From Eunapius fragilis (lineage: Eukaryota; Porifera; Demospongiae; Spongillida; Spongillidae): DNA of 64,000 nucleotides. The DNA is taken from the NCBI GenBank assembly GCA_963681505.1, contig OY811973.1, positions 9,582,559 to 9,646,558 of the forward strand, in the 5' to 3' direction. Made by a program: the position numbers and the translations under genes. Shown one piece after another: positions 47,421 to 57,055 of the stretch; the stretch's first letter is position 1, and the number at the start of each line of letters is the position of its first letter. The notes under the pieces were generated by a model. It saw only the letters and a program-made list of their open reading frames with translations. It was not told the origin of the DNA and did not search any database.

Positions 47421-47568
47421 TGTAGTATAATGATGTAATCAGGAATCACGTGCGTGTGACGTGATTTTGGGAGCTAGATCGTGTGTGCATGGTTGTACGT
47501 TTATTGCGAATATATCCTGAGCAATCGATAGTCCAGTCTGTAGCTGGTGTGCGAACCCTAACATTACA
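47421..47568 (+). repeat. 3' LTR (148 bp) and right target duplication
   Basis: Identical to the 5' LTR except for loss of TA near the end (CCCTAACATTACA against CCCTATAACATTACA). GCAAG follows at 47569-47573. An ATG inside (47483) is in frame with the host exon that follows. Confidence 0.95.
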
Positions 47569-47573
47569 GCAAG

Positions 47574-47923
47574 GGCAACAGGGCGCGACATCTGCACAAG
47601 TACAGCAGGATGCTTCCTCAACAAACCAGCAGAGGGTCGAGGGTACCAGCAGAGAGAACCAGCAGAGGGTTGAGGGTTCCAACAGAGAGAACCAGCAGAG
47701 GGTCAAGGATACCAGCAGAGGGAACCAGCAGAGGGTCCAGGGTACCAATAGAGAGAAGCAACAGAGGGTCGAGATAACTCTGGAGAGCCTGAAGATGGTG
47801 ATGAGGTGCGTGGCCATAGAGGTGTTTGACGAAGGCCAGAGTCAGCAGCAGCAGCAGCAGCAGCAGCCTAAGTCATTGCCGTCTTGTGGGACGACGGGTA
47901 AGCGAAAATTAAGAGTTGGATAA
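47574..47923 (+). pseudogene. 3' piece of Gln-rich repeat host gene
   Basis: Continues the frame of 42727-42763: GQQGATSAQVQQDASS, then five copies of an ~12-residue repeat NQQRVEGTSRE / NQQRVQGTNRE, then ITLESLKMVMRCVAIEVFDE, a polyglutamine (CAG)8 run near 47844, and a stop at 47921-47923. A good splice donor (GG|GTAAGC) at 47898 suggests that the exon really ends there. Product unknown; Gln/Glu/Arg-rich and probably disordered, with a possible short helix after the repeats. It may be a host gene or the first ORF of an older mobile element, since a tyrosine-recombinase remnant lies 0.8 kb downstream. Confidence 0.7.
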
Positions 47924-47949
47924 TATGGTTTGTAGTGTGGCTTTAAAAG

Positions 47950-48280
47950 GTGGATAACGAAGGGCCACATAAATGGCTGGGAATGGATACCCAGTAGTGG
48001 CGGGAGGGGGCCACGTAAACGGCTGGGAATGGATACCCAGTAGTGGTGGGTAAGAGGCCACGTAAACGACTTGGAATGGATACCCAGTAGTGGTGGGTAA
48101 GAGGCCATGTAAACGGCTGGGAATGGATACCCTATAGTGGTGGGTAAGAGGCCACGTAAATGGCTGGGAATGGATACCCTGTAGTCATGGAAATGTCTGG
48201 GAGTGGTTACCCAGTAGTTGTGGTAATAGCTGGGAGTGTAGATCCAGCAGTGGTGGGAATAGGCCACGTAAATGGTTAGG
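47950..48280. repeat. About 47-bp minisatellite, six copies
   Basis: Unit GGCCACGTAAACGGCTGGGA, ATGGATACCCAGTAGTGGTG, GGTAAGA, diverging towards the right end. Confidence 0.88.
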
Positions 48281-48689
48281 AATGAATTCTCAGTAGTAGC
48301 AGAGACGGGCTATGCTAGTAGCTGGATATTGATACTCAGTTAGAGCAGAGATGGGCTATGCTAATAGCTAGGAAGGGTTACCCAGCAGTGGGTAGTTACG
48401 GCTGCAGAAATGGCTGGAAGGGATACCCAGAGAAGTTGCCCCGTTCTTGTAGGAGGGTGGGAGCTAACAGTGGAGGGGTGGGGCACTGTAGCCCTAAGAT
48501 GGTGCTAGTTCAGGTAGCCACAGTGGTGGCCATTGTTATGGTTCTTTGGTACCAATCCTCCCCCATCCAGTATCTGGTACTACGCGCTGCCTCTCGTCTG
48601 TTGGTCCTATGTGTGCAGAAATAGTGTCCTGATGGCTAGAAGAGTACATTTGGAGCCTGCATTCAGGGTGCGGAGGTCCGCGTTCTGTG

Positions 48690-48877
48690 CCACCTGGCAA
48701 GGGATGGCCGCAGCTTCTGGATCGGGGCGGCTATGGCAGCAGCAACCGCAGGAGTGGACGACTCCTTGCGCATTGATCCAAACATTGGGTCGGTGGAAGA
48801 GTAGTGCCTACTTGGCATATATCCGTGTGCCGAGGGAACGTCTGGCAGCGATCTCAACGAGGCTCGCTGGCTGAGTA
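48690..48877 (+). pseudogene. Tyrosine recombinase remnant (Crypton/DIRS-like)
   Basis: One frame reads GRSFWIGAAMAAATAGVDD. A second, after about 7 extra bases, reads LIQTLGRWKSSAYLAYIRVP, then ERLAAISTRLAG and a stop at 48877. This matches the C-terminus of tyrosine recombinases (HSFRIGAA...LGRW.S.AY..YIR.P). Both catalytic His and Arg positions are changed (R and W); the Tyr remains. Inactive. Confidence 0.6.
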
Positions 48878-49228
48878 ACATCGACATTACATCTTGGCAG
48901 TTACGGCAGTATTTGTGTATGTGAGTGAATCGAATTGATTCCAAGTGTTCGGGGAAGCGGTCGCGTCTGCGAACCATGGGGAGTTCGGGGGATGCGCGCA
49001 TCCCTTGTGGGTAGGTGGAGCTCACACCCCAACAGTGCTAAGTGGTCAGGGTCACGTGCCCCTGAGCCAATTGGGGGGAGGGTCTGGAACCGAGCAGCTC
49101 TCCTACGGACGTTCTCCCAAACCTGTATTAGCAAGGATGTAGCAGACAACTGCTTGCGTTAAATTGTCATTAACCAAACACTAAATCATTGTAAGCGGTT
49201 AAGTAATCAGACGTTTCGCCGATATATA
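48878..49228. other. GC-richer intergenic stretch
   Basis: No recognised gene. It may belong to the decayed recombinase element. Confidence 0.4.
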
Positions 49229-49434
49229 TATAGGATTTGACCCCAACTATGAACTCATTAAAAATACGCGACCCGTCATTAACAAGACTCCTTACGATCG
49301 GATCGTTTAGCTTTTATAGCAATCGAACTAGAAGTCAAAAATGAGTAGTTTCGTCTTTGTTTTATGTCATAGAACCGCGGTACTGCCCATCCTCGTACCC
49401 AGTCCATGAACATGGTCTCCTTGGCAACGCATAA
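49229..49434 (+). repeat. Repeat B, left part, split by family C element
   Basis: Matches 24562-24780 up to GGCAACGCATAA. The rest of the repeat (CTCGGGATAGGAACA onward) resumes at 50506-50575. Confidence 0.85.
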
Positions 49435-50499
49435 CAGAGATAATATACAGAGATAATACATAGAGAGATTGGAAGCAAATCACGTGCGCTATATCTCTGC
49501 TATACCTCTGCGCGGGACATCCGAGGTAGTGATAATCGCACCTCTGAACTTGTGAAAAGGGGTGGATTTTTGGGAAGTCACGGTCGAACTTTAGCTTGGA
49601 TCTCCTTTAAGGTAAGCTGTAATATTCTGCTAATGCTATAGATCGATAGCCCAGTGAATCTACTTGAAACTATAAATACAGTTTAGGCGGTAATAAAGCT
49701 TTGCTGCGACGGTTTTACGGTGTCAAAGTAGAAAAAGTGTGATTTTTTTCTTTCGTTGGGGTTAGCTCTTTGTGTAGTGATGCTATGGTCTTGCATTTGC
49801 GCTAGAAATGATTGGCTGCGTTTTTATTGTATACTAAGATGTTTTATAATCCTATGGGACGTTTCTGAGTGGACTTCCATGGGTTTTGACCCTTTACGAT
49901 TACGGAAGGTTATCTTTGTAAGTTAAAGAGCAAAGCAATCGCAGTATTACTTTCCTTATAGTGCAAAGCCTAAAGTGTGTCTTAGTGAGGTTCTCTTATT
50001 TTTAGGTTGCGCTTTGTGTCTACAAAATTTGTCGCTATCTGTGTCACGTATCAATGATTATACGTATCACCATTACACGAATGGTGGGTTATTCATGATA
50101 GTTACTGTTACTTATTGTCCTGATGCATTCAGCAGACCAGACATGAGCAGGAGAAAACGAATGCTAGGAAGATGATAGAAGAGCCTGGAAAGACAGAAAC
50201 CCAAAGCCCCCCCCCCCCCCCCCCCCCCCACCATCACGTACACACATTTTTTGTTTTATTTACAGTTACAAAAAAAGTTACTCCGTAGTTCGCGTACATG
50301 TACTAAACTATATGGCTGCGTTTCCTTTCCTCGGATATCCCGCTTTGTTTTGTTTAGTCACAAGTGGCAGTTACAAAAAAAGTTACTCCGTAGTTCGCGT
50401 ACATGTACTAACTATATCATGGCTTCGTTTCCTTTCCTCGAATATCCCACGTTAATTAGTGTTAAGTGCCTCCGTTTCCAATCCCTCTATATATCTCTG
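49435..50499 (+). mobile_element. Family C TIR element, copy 2 (1065 bp)
   Basis: Starts CAGAGATAATA..AGAGAGATTGGAAGC and ends with the inverse GTTTCCAATCCCTCTATATATCTCTG. The 6-bp GCATAA duplicates at 49429-49434 and 50500-50505, inside repeat B. The leader AATCACGTGCGCTAT...GTGATAATCGCACCT matches copies 1 and 3. The interior is different: a possible exon ending TTTAAG|GTAAGC, a 66-codon frame at 49975-50175, a 23-base C run (50207-50229), and a ~90-bp direct duplication (CAGTTACAAAAAAAGTTACT) at about 50264 and 50369. Confidence 0.75.
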
Positions 50500-50575
50500 G
50501 CATAACTCGGGATAGGAACACTTTTAAACAACGAAATTTTCACCAATCGCTTCAGAATAGGCTTAAAGAGCCTCT
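50500..50575 (+). repeat. Repeat B, right part
   Basis: CATAACTCGGGATAGGAACA through TTTTCACCAATCGCTTCAGA, the continuation of 49229-49434. Confidence 0.8.
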
Positions 50576-50585
50576 TCCTTATACC

Positions 50586-50877
50586 ACAAGTAAATCAAAA
50601 CATTCTCTATGAGAAAGTTGGTGGCATATAGGATTTGAAGGCAATGGTGGTTAAAAGGAAGGAAACAAGGGTCTAATAATAAGGGAAAATGGAATAGTCC
50701 TATATTTAGCACACGAACAACATACTATATCATACATATAGAAATGTGCTAAGTACAGGACTATTCCATTTTCGCTTATTATTAGACCCTTGTTTCCTTC
50801 CTTTTTACACCACCATTGCCTTCAAATTCTATATGCCACCAACTTTCTCATAGAGAATGTTTTTTTTTTTTACTTGT
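50586..50877. mobile_element. Foldback MITE family A, complete
   Basis: Arms ACAAGTAAATCAAAACATTC ... and inverse, 292 bp, with a ~40-bp centre. Few mismatches between arms. Confidence 0.92.
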
Positions 50878-51004
50878 TTCATTGATTTTTATTCATACCC
50901 AATTATGAGCCGTATATAGCATGTTAAGTAATCCATCTTGATTTGAAAGGGAGGTTGTAAAGGTACACATACCTTTCAGTGACTTTAACTCTTATCGCCG
51001 AGCG

Positions 51005-51302
51005 AGATGAACTTTCATGACTATGGCAATATCGCTGTCTTTTAGCACTCCGTTCCTTTTCAGGATCTGCTCGATACCTGTACGTCGAGAGGTCCGTTCT
51101 TTTTCAGGATCTGCTCGATACGTTGCGCGTCGAGAGGTCTGTTTCTTTTCAGGCTCTGCTCGGTAGTTTTCACGTTGAGAGGCCTGCGTCTTTTTTATGC
51201 TCTGCTTTGTAGTTCCGCTCGGGCTGAATCTAATACGTTGTCTCTAATTTTGAGTTACTTTGCTCATCGTTTGGCTTTCTTCTTTTCCTGACGTGAAGGA
51301 AT
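51005..51302 (-). pseudogene. MPSR-type lysine-rich repeat gene, minus strand
   Basis: Reading from 51302 downward, the initiation codon is ATT in place of ATG, followed by PSRQEKKKAKR and a stop. A shifted frame continues KKTQASQRENYRAEPEKKQT, SRRATYRADPEKERTSRR, the ~20-residue repeat of this family. It is clearly degenerate. The leader upstream (51303-51390) resembles that at 25000-25073. Confidence 0.55.
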
Positions 51303-51659
51303 TTTGAAAAAAAAAAAAAGACAACAACTTCACTAAGTTTACAAAGAACGTCAAACCTACAACGATCGAATAACAAGAATGATTATAGTACGCAGTGCAC
51401 GTTATTAAATACATGTAGTACAAAACCGGCAGTTATTTTCCACTACGTGTAGTGCCCAGACCGTACACATTTGATTACATCATGTATACTGCTAGTACTT
51501 CGTATAAAGAGCGAAGTATGACCTATCCGAGTCGTGTCAGTGCATGCAGTAAGATTAAGTATACGTGATTTACTAACACAACCAACGATATATGTCATGT
51601 AGCCTAGAGACGTTTTGACCACAGAAGCAAGAATGCCAAAGAATTCTGAAGCCATTGGT

Positions 51660-51922
51660 GTGATTTTCATATCTTAAAAGTGTTCCTATCCCGAGTTATG
51701 CGTGGTCAAGAACAACAAGAAGAAGAACGAGAAATACGTGGGACTGGGTACGAGTTTGGAAAATACGCGGATTTGTGACATCAAGCAAACACGAAACTGC
51801 TTGCTGTTGCCTTCTTGTACGACGACGATAACAAGGTAAGCCATCCACTCGTCGGGAGTCTTGTTAGAAGCGGGTCGCGTTTTTTTTAATGACTTCATAG
51901 TCGGGGTCAAATCCTATATAGT
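51660..51922 (-). repeat. Repeat B, inverted copy
   Basis: From CTATATAGGATTTGACCCCG (minus strand, 51922) to GAGTTATGC/ATAGGAACAC near 51680. Diverged internally. Confidence 0.8.
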
Positions 51923-51964
51923 TTGGTAAACAATTGACTATACAGTATATGTAAGACGCTTAAT

Positions 51965-52284
51965 TAGATACCATTTAAAAGTAAAAATAGAAATGGTCCG
52001 CTGAACGCGAGTAGTATCAAGAAGACCCAAAAAAGAAATGGTCCGCTAAATAGCAACGTTATTGGGAGAGTCCTGAATCTGCTCTCTTGGCGAAGAGAGT
52101 GCGGTACGGGAAGGCTAAGCGTACCCTGCAAAACCAAACGAGGCCATCGAAAAGTAATACCGATAAAGTTATTCAAAGGTATGTAAATACTCTTACTAAG
52201 CTTGGGTTATTGGTTGCAGAACATCATAGATCAATTAGGATCAATTACGCAATTATGCACCGGAATAATGTGCACGAAAAATGA
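51965..52284 (+). other. Possible basic-protein remnant
   Basis: A frame at 52087-52284 (AKRVRYGKAKRTLQNQTRPS ... HHRSIRINYAIMH) is Lys/Arg-rich and might be the distal part of the MPSR-type gene; two GAAATGGTCCGCT repeats precede it (about 51989 and 52037). Weak support. Confidence 0.25.
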
Positions 52285-52286
52285 AT

Positions 52287-52402
52287 GAATCAAGTAAATA
52301 TTTTATTAGACCCTTGTTTCCTTCCTTTTTACTACTATTGCCTTACAATCATATATGCCACCAACGTTCTATATATGCCGCCAATGTTTTTTCTTTCTTT
52401 TT
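52287..52402. repeat. Deleted family A foldback
   Basis: CAAGTAAATATT joins directly to TTAGACCCTTGTTTCCTTCC, so the left arm is largely deleted. TATGCCACCAACGTTCTATA marks the right arm. Confidence 0.65.
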
Positions 52403-53791
52403 AAATATAGGGTTTGCATTGATACATGACAGGCAGTATATTTATGCTGTTAACATATAAATAGAAAAACACACAATTGCGCAGTATACGGTAACAAAAA
52501 GCACACAATATCTATAAACCATACTCAATGGCACACATTTCATGAATTTTTATCACCCTTTTTGCAGAGATATAAAATTTGTGATAACCAACCCGTGTGA
52601 TAACCAACCCCAGTCTCCCCTTTATGCGTCAATTTCTGTTACCACAAATTAAATTATACCAATTTGCGGTCTCCAGGTTCCTGGCTTCAGTTTATACCCA
52701 GTTAACAACGTTTCTGGTCTAATTTGGCTTGATTCTGGTAAAAATCTTGCGGTAAATTATTCGTCTGCTATATAATTATAATATATATATATATATAAGA
52801 ATCGCGCATTGTGGTTACCATATTGGCTAGCTTTGATCTTGTTCGTTGGCACAAATGTAAGTTGTAAAATAAATGTGGGCATATATTGAAGTTGAGTGTA
52901 TGCTGTTGTGCACATATATATATATGTGCAGTACGGTGACACGGTAGGCGGTGCTGCAGCGATACTAATGGTCTTTTGCCGATATCCGTGCGTATATCGC
53001 AATATGAGTAAAATATCGCGATATTGTATCGCGATTTTTTTAAGTATATCCAACGAGAAATTATTTGTTATAATCACACAATTTACAGCGTATTGGTTGT
53101 GTTGGCGACAAAAGAACCAACAAATAAACCATCTATCATACTGTATAGGGCAGGAAAATATCGTATATAGAAATTCTATCCGCCCTATGTTGCCTTCCTT
53201 CTACTCCACCCCAGAAAGGTTTCTCAAGGCATGAGTTATATATATATAAATATATAAACCAGAAAAGAAATATATAAACCAGAACAGAAATGATGGAGCC
53301 GCGCGCTTACCAGAAAGGCTGGGTAAAGGCATTTTTCAGTGGCATAATGCAAAGTGGGGTTCGTGTTGTAATTTTGCGCTATAAAAGTAGCCTCCCCACC
53401 TCCAACAAACAAACCCACGAAAATGCTATTTAGGCGTTCGCGGTTACACGTTTAAATAATATTATATTTCGAGGCGAATAATTTTCGGTATGTGCACGCA
53501 GTGTCTATGGCCGAACTCTAGTTGCACCTACTGAATTACTTTTCGTATATTTCCGTCTATCTCCCGTATTTCCGTATATATCCCATGCACGTTTGTAATA
53601 TGACCGAAAGACGGTAGGTCGCGCAACAAAACAATTGACAGAACATATACGCAGCAGACGCAGAAGGGGGTACGCCCCCCGCCCCCCCCCCCCCCCCCCC
53701 TCCACCTCAAACTGAAGTATGAAATAATTAACGTATAGACCCCTTTTGGCGATAAGTGGCTGCTATGAACATTCACTATGAATATAACCAG
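52403..53791. other. Intergenic, AT-rich, no gene recognised
   Basis: Contains TA microsatellites (about 52781-52798, 52914-52926), ATATCGCGAT-rich DNA near 53000, a short ATATATAAACCAGAA duplication near 53250, and a C run at 53682-53700. Confidence 0.5.
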
Positions 53792-53813
53792 AGATAATAT
53801 ATTATCTCTGATA
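53792..53813. other. 22-bp palindrome made of family C ends
   Basis: CAGAGATAATAT + ATTATCTCTG: the outermost sequence of family C termini abutting its inverse with nothing between. It may be an unoccupied preferred target or an excision remnant. Confidence 0.5.
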
Positions 53814-53920
53814 TAACTGTTATTACGTGGCTATCCTCCATTTTGACGGGCAAAATTTCATTGTGTTGTATGAGATCCCATTGTGGTTTGCGTTGTATAA
53901 GAGATCCCATTGTGTCAACG

Positions 53921-54714
53921 ATGCCAGAATCGTGTTGCTTCGTAGGATGTACGAATAGAAGGTGTAAAGGATCTGGAAAAAGATTCTTTAAAGTTCCAGA
54001 AGATCGAATTCAGCGACAAAGATGGATTGCTGCCATTTATCTTAAACACTGGATGCCAACCATACATACCAGAGTCTACAGTGATCATTTTAACACAGGT
54101 GTTACCCTTTTGCACAATACTTTACACTAGTTTCTCGTACGTTTCACACAGTCACATAATGTATATCTTATTCCAATGTAGGAGCACCTTCTAAGGATCC
54201 TGATTTTGCTCCATCACAATGCAGCGTATAAAAATGGTTCAGTATCATCAAACAAACAGTCTTTTGCTCGTCTGGTTAGAACTCAGACCTGTAGTTGGCA
54301 CGCAAGCCCAATGAATGTGCCTAATAAGCCTACAATGTGCAACTTGAAGTACTATACCCTGTACTTAGGTTACAGAAATGTGATGCAAATTAGAATGTAC
54401 AAAGTAATATGCAGATGCAGCACACTAGAGCAGTTGAAGTCCAGGCTTCCGTTCCTCTAATTAATAGTGCAGATATGGTCTGTTCACATTCTATTATACT
54501 ACATTTAGAGAATCCACCTACATCAGAGCCTAGATATTTCATTCCAGTTGGTTCCAATGTATCTGATTCTATTGAAGATCAGCCTCCAGCTAATCTGAGC
54601 AACATCAGCTCTGATACATTTGGCCTGGAGGTATCATTGCATACAGATGTTTTGGAGCACCGAGCCCTGAACGTTTTACCAACTACAGCCCAGACCAATG
54701 TGAACATTACTTAA
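53921..54714 (+). pseudogene. THAP-domain protein gene with altered zinc ligand
   Basis: Exon 1 (53921-54098, phase 1, donor GTGTTA) encodes MPESCCFVGCTNR, FFKVPED, QRWIAAI and HTRVYSDHF, the C2CH THAP DNA-binding domain. The third ligand Cys of the usual (R/S)xCSxHF is Tyr here. Exon 2 starts at 54182 after ATGTAG and continues correctly (GAPSKDPDFAPSQC, as in THAP proteins) but meets TAA near 54228. A shifted frame and a further segment (54409-54714: HLENPPTSEPRYFIPVGSN) stay open, so either there are more introns or the copy is decaying. THAP domains occur in host regulators and in P-element transposases; I cannot tell which. Confidence 0.6.
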
Positions 54715-55007
54715 CCTCTCATAATAGTTATAAGCTTCAAGACCTTTGTATGCCATGAGCTTCTCCCGTATGTATCCACCAGGTGCGTGCGTCAATAAAA
54801 TGCATACACAAACTTGCATGGAAACTCCACAGGTGGCCACAACAATATGTCATCAACCGATTCAGCGTTTGGAAACTGATAAGGGTCTATGGTTGCGAGA
54901 ATTGACATGTTTGACTCACCATGCACCCTCCCACAGAGGCATTGTAGCTTCTTCACGTAGCGACCCAACGATGGTCCTTGCAACGTAGAAGTGTAGTTTT
55001 CAGTCAT
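54700..55007 (-). pseudogene. N-terminal fragment of YqaJ/SWIM-type element protein
   Basis: Reading down from 55007: a frame with ATIDPYQFPNAESVDDILLW and PPVEFP, then, after a frameshift, REKLMAYKGLEAYNYYE. This matches the start of large uncharacterised cnidarian and sponge mobile-element proteins (..DPY...F.DD..LLP.VEYP.....YT.EQL.AYKSLEAYN.F..), which elsewhere carry SWIM zinc-finger and YqaJ-like exonuclease domains. Recognition is from memory of the family. Only about 90 residues are present. Confidence 0.4.
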
Positions 55008-56014
55008 GAATCGAAAGTTGTAGAGAAAAGTCGGCCGTTTCCGTCAATTTCCTTGTGAGTATGGCCACGTGTCGTACAGCGCAATGAAAATCTGCCCGTC
55101 AATATGGACGATAGCCACGTAATAAATGTATTCATAGTGATTATCGCCAAAAGTACGAGATGGCGATGAATTCAACAAAGCGAACGGAAGACCATTATTA
55201 CCAGCGATAAAACTACTGCCACCAAGTGCGGGTCTCCAAAAGCGTCCGCAGCCCCACGCACCCTCTTCTCATTATTAAGCATGTTGGACCCCCCATGCAC
55301 ACTCAAGTTGACATAGAGCATAGACATTGAGTACAGCGACATAGATATACATGTATTAGAATAATGGTTGGAAATACCTCACGTGATCCGTTCACGTTCA
55401 ATAGATCTCTTGTTTCGCAGAGGTGTGGGCGTACATACAAGTTTGACCCTTATCCGTACAATTTCGTCGTGTTTAACTGATGAGAAATGTAGCTTACAGT
55501 GAGTTTAACGTTCATTAATCATATATTTATTTTTAAACACTTGTCGCACGCTGCTATCGGTTTGTGGGACTGTGAGCTGAGTACGGTAAGCTACCCGGCT
55601 TTACGTCTATCGCGTTCTAGTAGGGCTATGTACTTGTACGTATGCAGGTCAAGCTGGTTGTTACGCACATGTAGAACGCCTACACCTCAGATGTAACATA
55701 CCTGATACAGGACAGGCTTTTCGCACACTGGCACCCGTATAAAAATATCCATTACGTCATATAAGAATAAATAACGGATGCATTCAGTACATCACACCAC
55801 TGAAGTGACTCAGTAACTTTGAGAAGTAGGGGAATAAATGGGGGTATCACACACCTGCCTCGATGATCTGGCTAGCATAACCTCTTTTTACTACAACTGT
55901 TGCAGAATCTGAGAAAAATGCACAAACGTGCATAGGCGTATTGTTTTAGGGCCAAGGAACCTACAGATAGACCCTGATTTGTTTTTTCATCAATATAGCA
56001 TAGTGAATGGTGTC
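55008..56014. other. Intergenic, no gene recognised
   Basis: No domain or repeat identity could be supported. Confidence 0.45.
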
Positions 56015-56706
56015 CTTAAATATGTTTTTGACCCTTTAAAAATTTCTGCCAATTCCCGAACAGAAATGCACTTTGTTCTATACATTTCAATGGACGCGTG
56101 CGCGGAAAATTAACGGACGTTTGCAATGACGCGTCAGTAATACGCAATGATCATCCGAAATTACTGGCAATGCAATAAGAACCACAGACCAATCAATAAA
56201 GCTTTGAAGTGGAGAGAAGTATCTGCCAGGCGCACATACTCTGTACCTGTACCCAATTTTTTGTGGCATATAGGTAAGGTCATGCAAGCATACACACTGT
56301 GTAACGTTAATTTACATATGCACTTGGCAGCAATTTTTGGCTTTCGTTTGATATGAATGCATGACTGTGGCAAATAAAGTGACTGTCATATCAGTGAACA
56401 CTTTTCGGTGTGGTTATGTAAAGAATCTACGACGTCGTAACAAATGTCACCATGTCGTAAAAAAAAGTTCCAGAGGTCCATCGTCTTTCACATTTTGTTA
56501 TTGATGGCTTGCCATAGGGAGAGCCTAATTTCCACGCGTTCAATGAGAGCAGACAGCCGTGTTTTGGGGTGGGGGGTGGGGGGGGGGGGGGGGGGGTCCG
56601 AATAACCGCAGCCTATAACCACAGTTGGTAATACCCTTTTGCGAACTACGCCCCTAAGGAGTTAATTTGTTGTTACGTACGTAAGCTTAAAACGGCTAGT
56701 AAACCT
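56015..56706. repeat. Dispersed repeat E, copy 2
   Basis: Same order of blocks as 21920-22571, including the G run (here 56578-56596 after GGGGTGGGGGGT) and the end GTAAGCTTAAAACGGCTAGT. Short indels separate the copies. Confidence 0.85.
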
Positions 56707-56822
56707 AATTAATTAAAGCTCATAAGATACCAAAATGTATTTTCAAATATAGTAGTGGTGTGGTATGTAATGTTAAAAATAGGAACCTGCGTTTATATAT
56801 TGGAATTTGGATCTATATATAG

Positions 56823-57055
56823 TTAGGGACAAGAACATATGCAGGGCGGGATTGGAATTGGACCCAGCACCACAGCCCATCCCAGACGTGGACCCAGGCA
56901 AGCACGTTGGCAGAATTTAAAAAAAAAAACTTTCCCGAGCTTATTATGGCGCGAAACCACATCCACACCATGCTTAAAACTGCATGAGGGAGTGATGGCC
57001 AAAGTCATCCAATAGGAAGGACAGTGAGGGCAACTTTGGCCTTGGATCACCGAAA
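56823..57055 (-). pseudogene. RLE-type retroelement fragment (CCHC knuckle to nuclease)
   Basis: Minus-strand frame with CPHCPSYWMTLAITPSCSF (decayed CCHC), DVVSRHNKLGKVFFFKFCQR and ACLGPRLGWAV. It aligns by eye with the 37230-37400 segment (GGDVITRHNQLRDCIADFCH KACLSPQ). Too short to be functional. Confidence 0.65.

Larger units (their letters stand above)
42764..47568 (+). mobile_element. Ty3/gypsy-type LTR retrotransposon, complete but defective
   Basis: Order: LTR (42764-42913), primer site, Gag with zinc knuckles, protease, RT, RNase H, integrase, polypurine tract, LTR (47421-47568), bounded by GCAAG. The protease-RT-RNH-IN order defines Ty3/gypsy; no envelope frame exists. The LTRs are identical apart from a TA insertion/deletion near the 3' end, so the insertion is young. 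Three lesions interrupt the coding: a foldback insertion at 44501-44981, TGA at 46122-46124, and a late frameshift around 47117. Confidence 0.95.

Noticed and set aside
48663..49149. Minus-strand frames opposite the recombinase remnant
   Set aside because: They are shadows of the plus-strand recombinase codons in a GC-richer stretch.
52913..53234. 112-codon plus-strand frame with hydrophobic start
   Set aside because: Starts in a TATATG microsatellite, with no domain, splice signals or repeat support.
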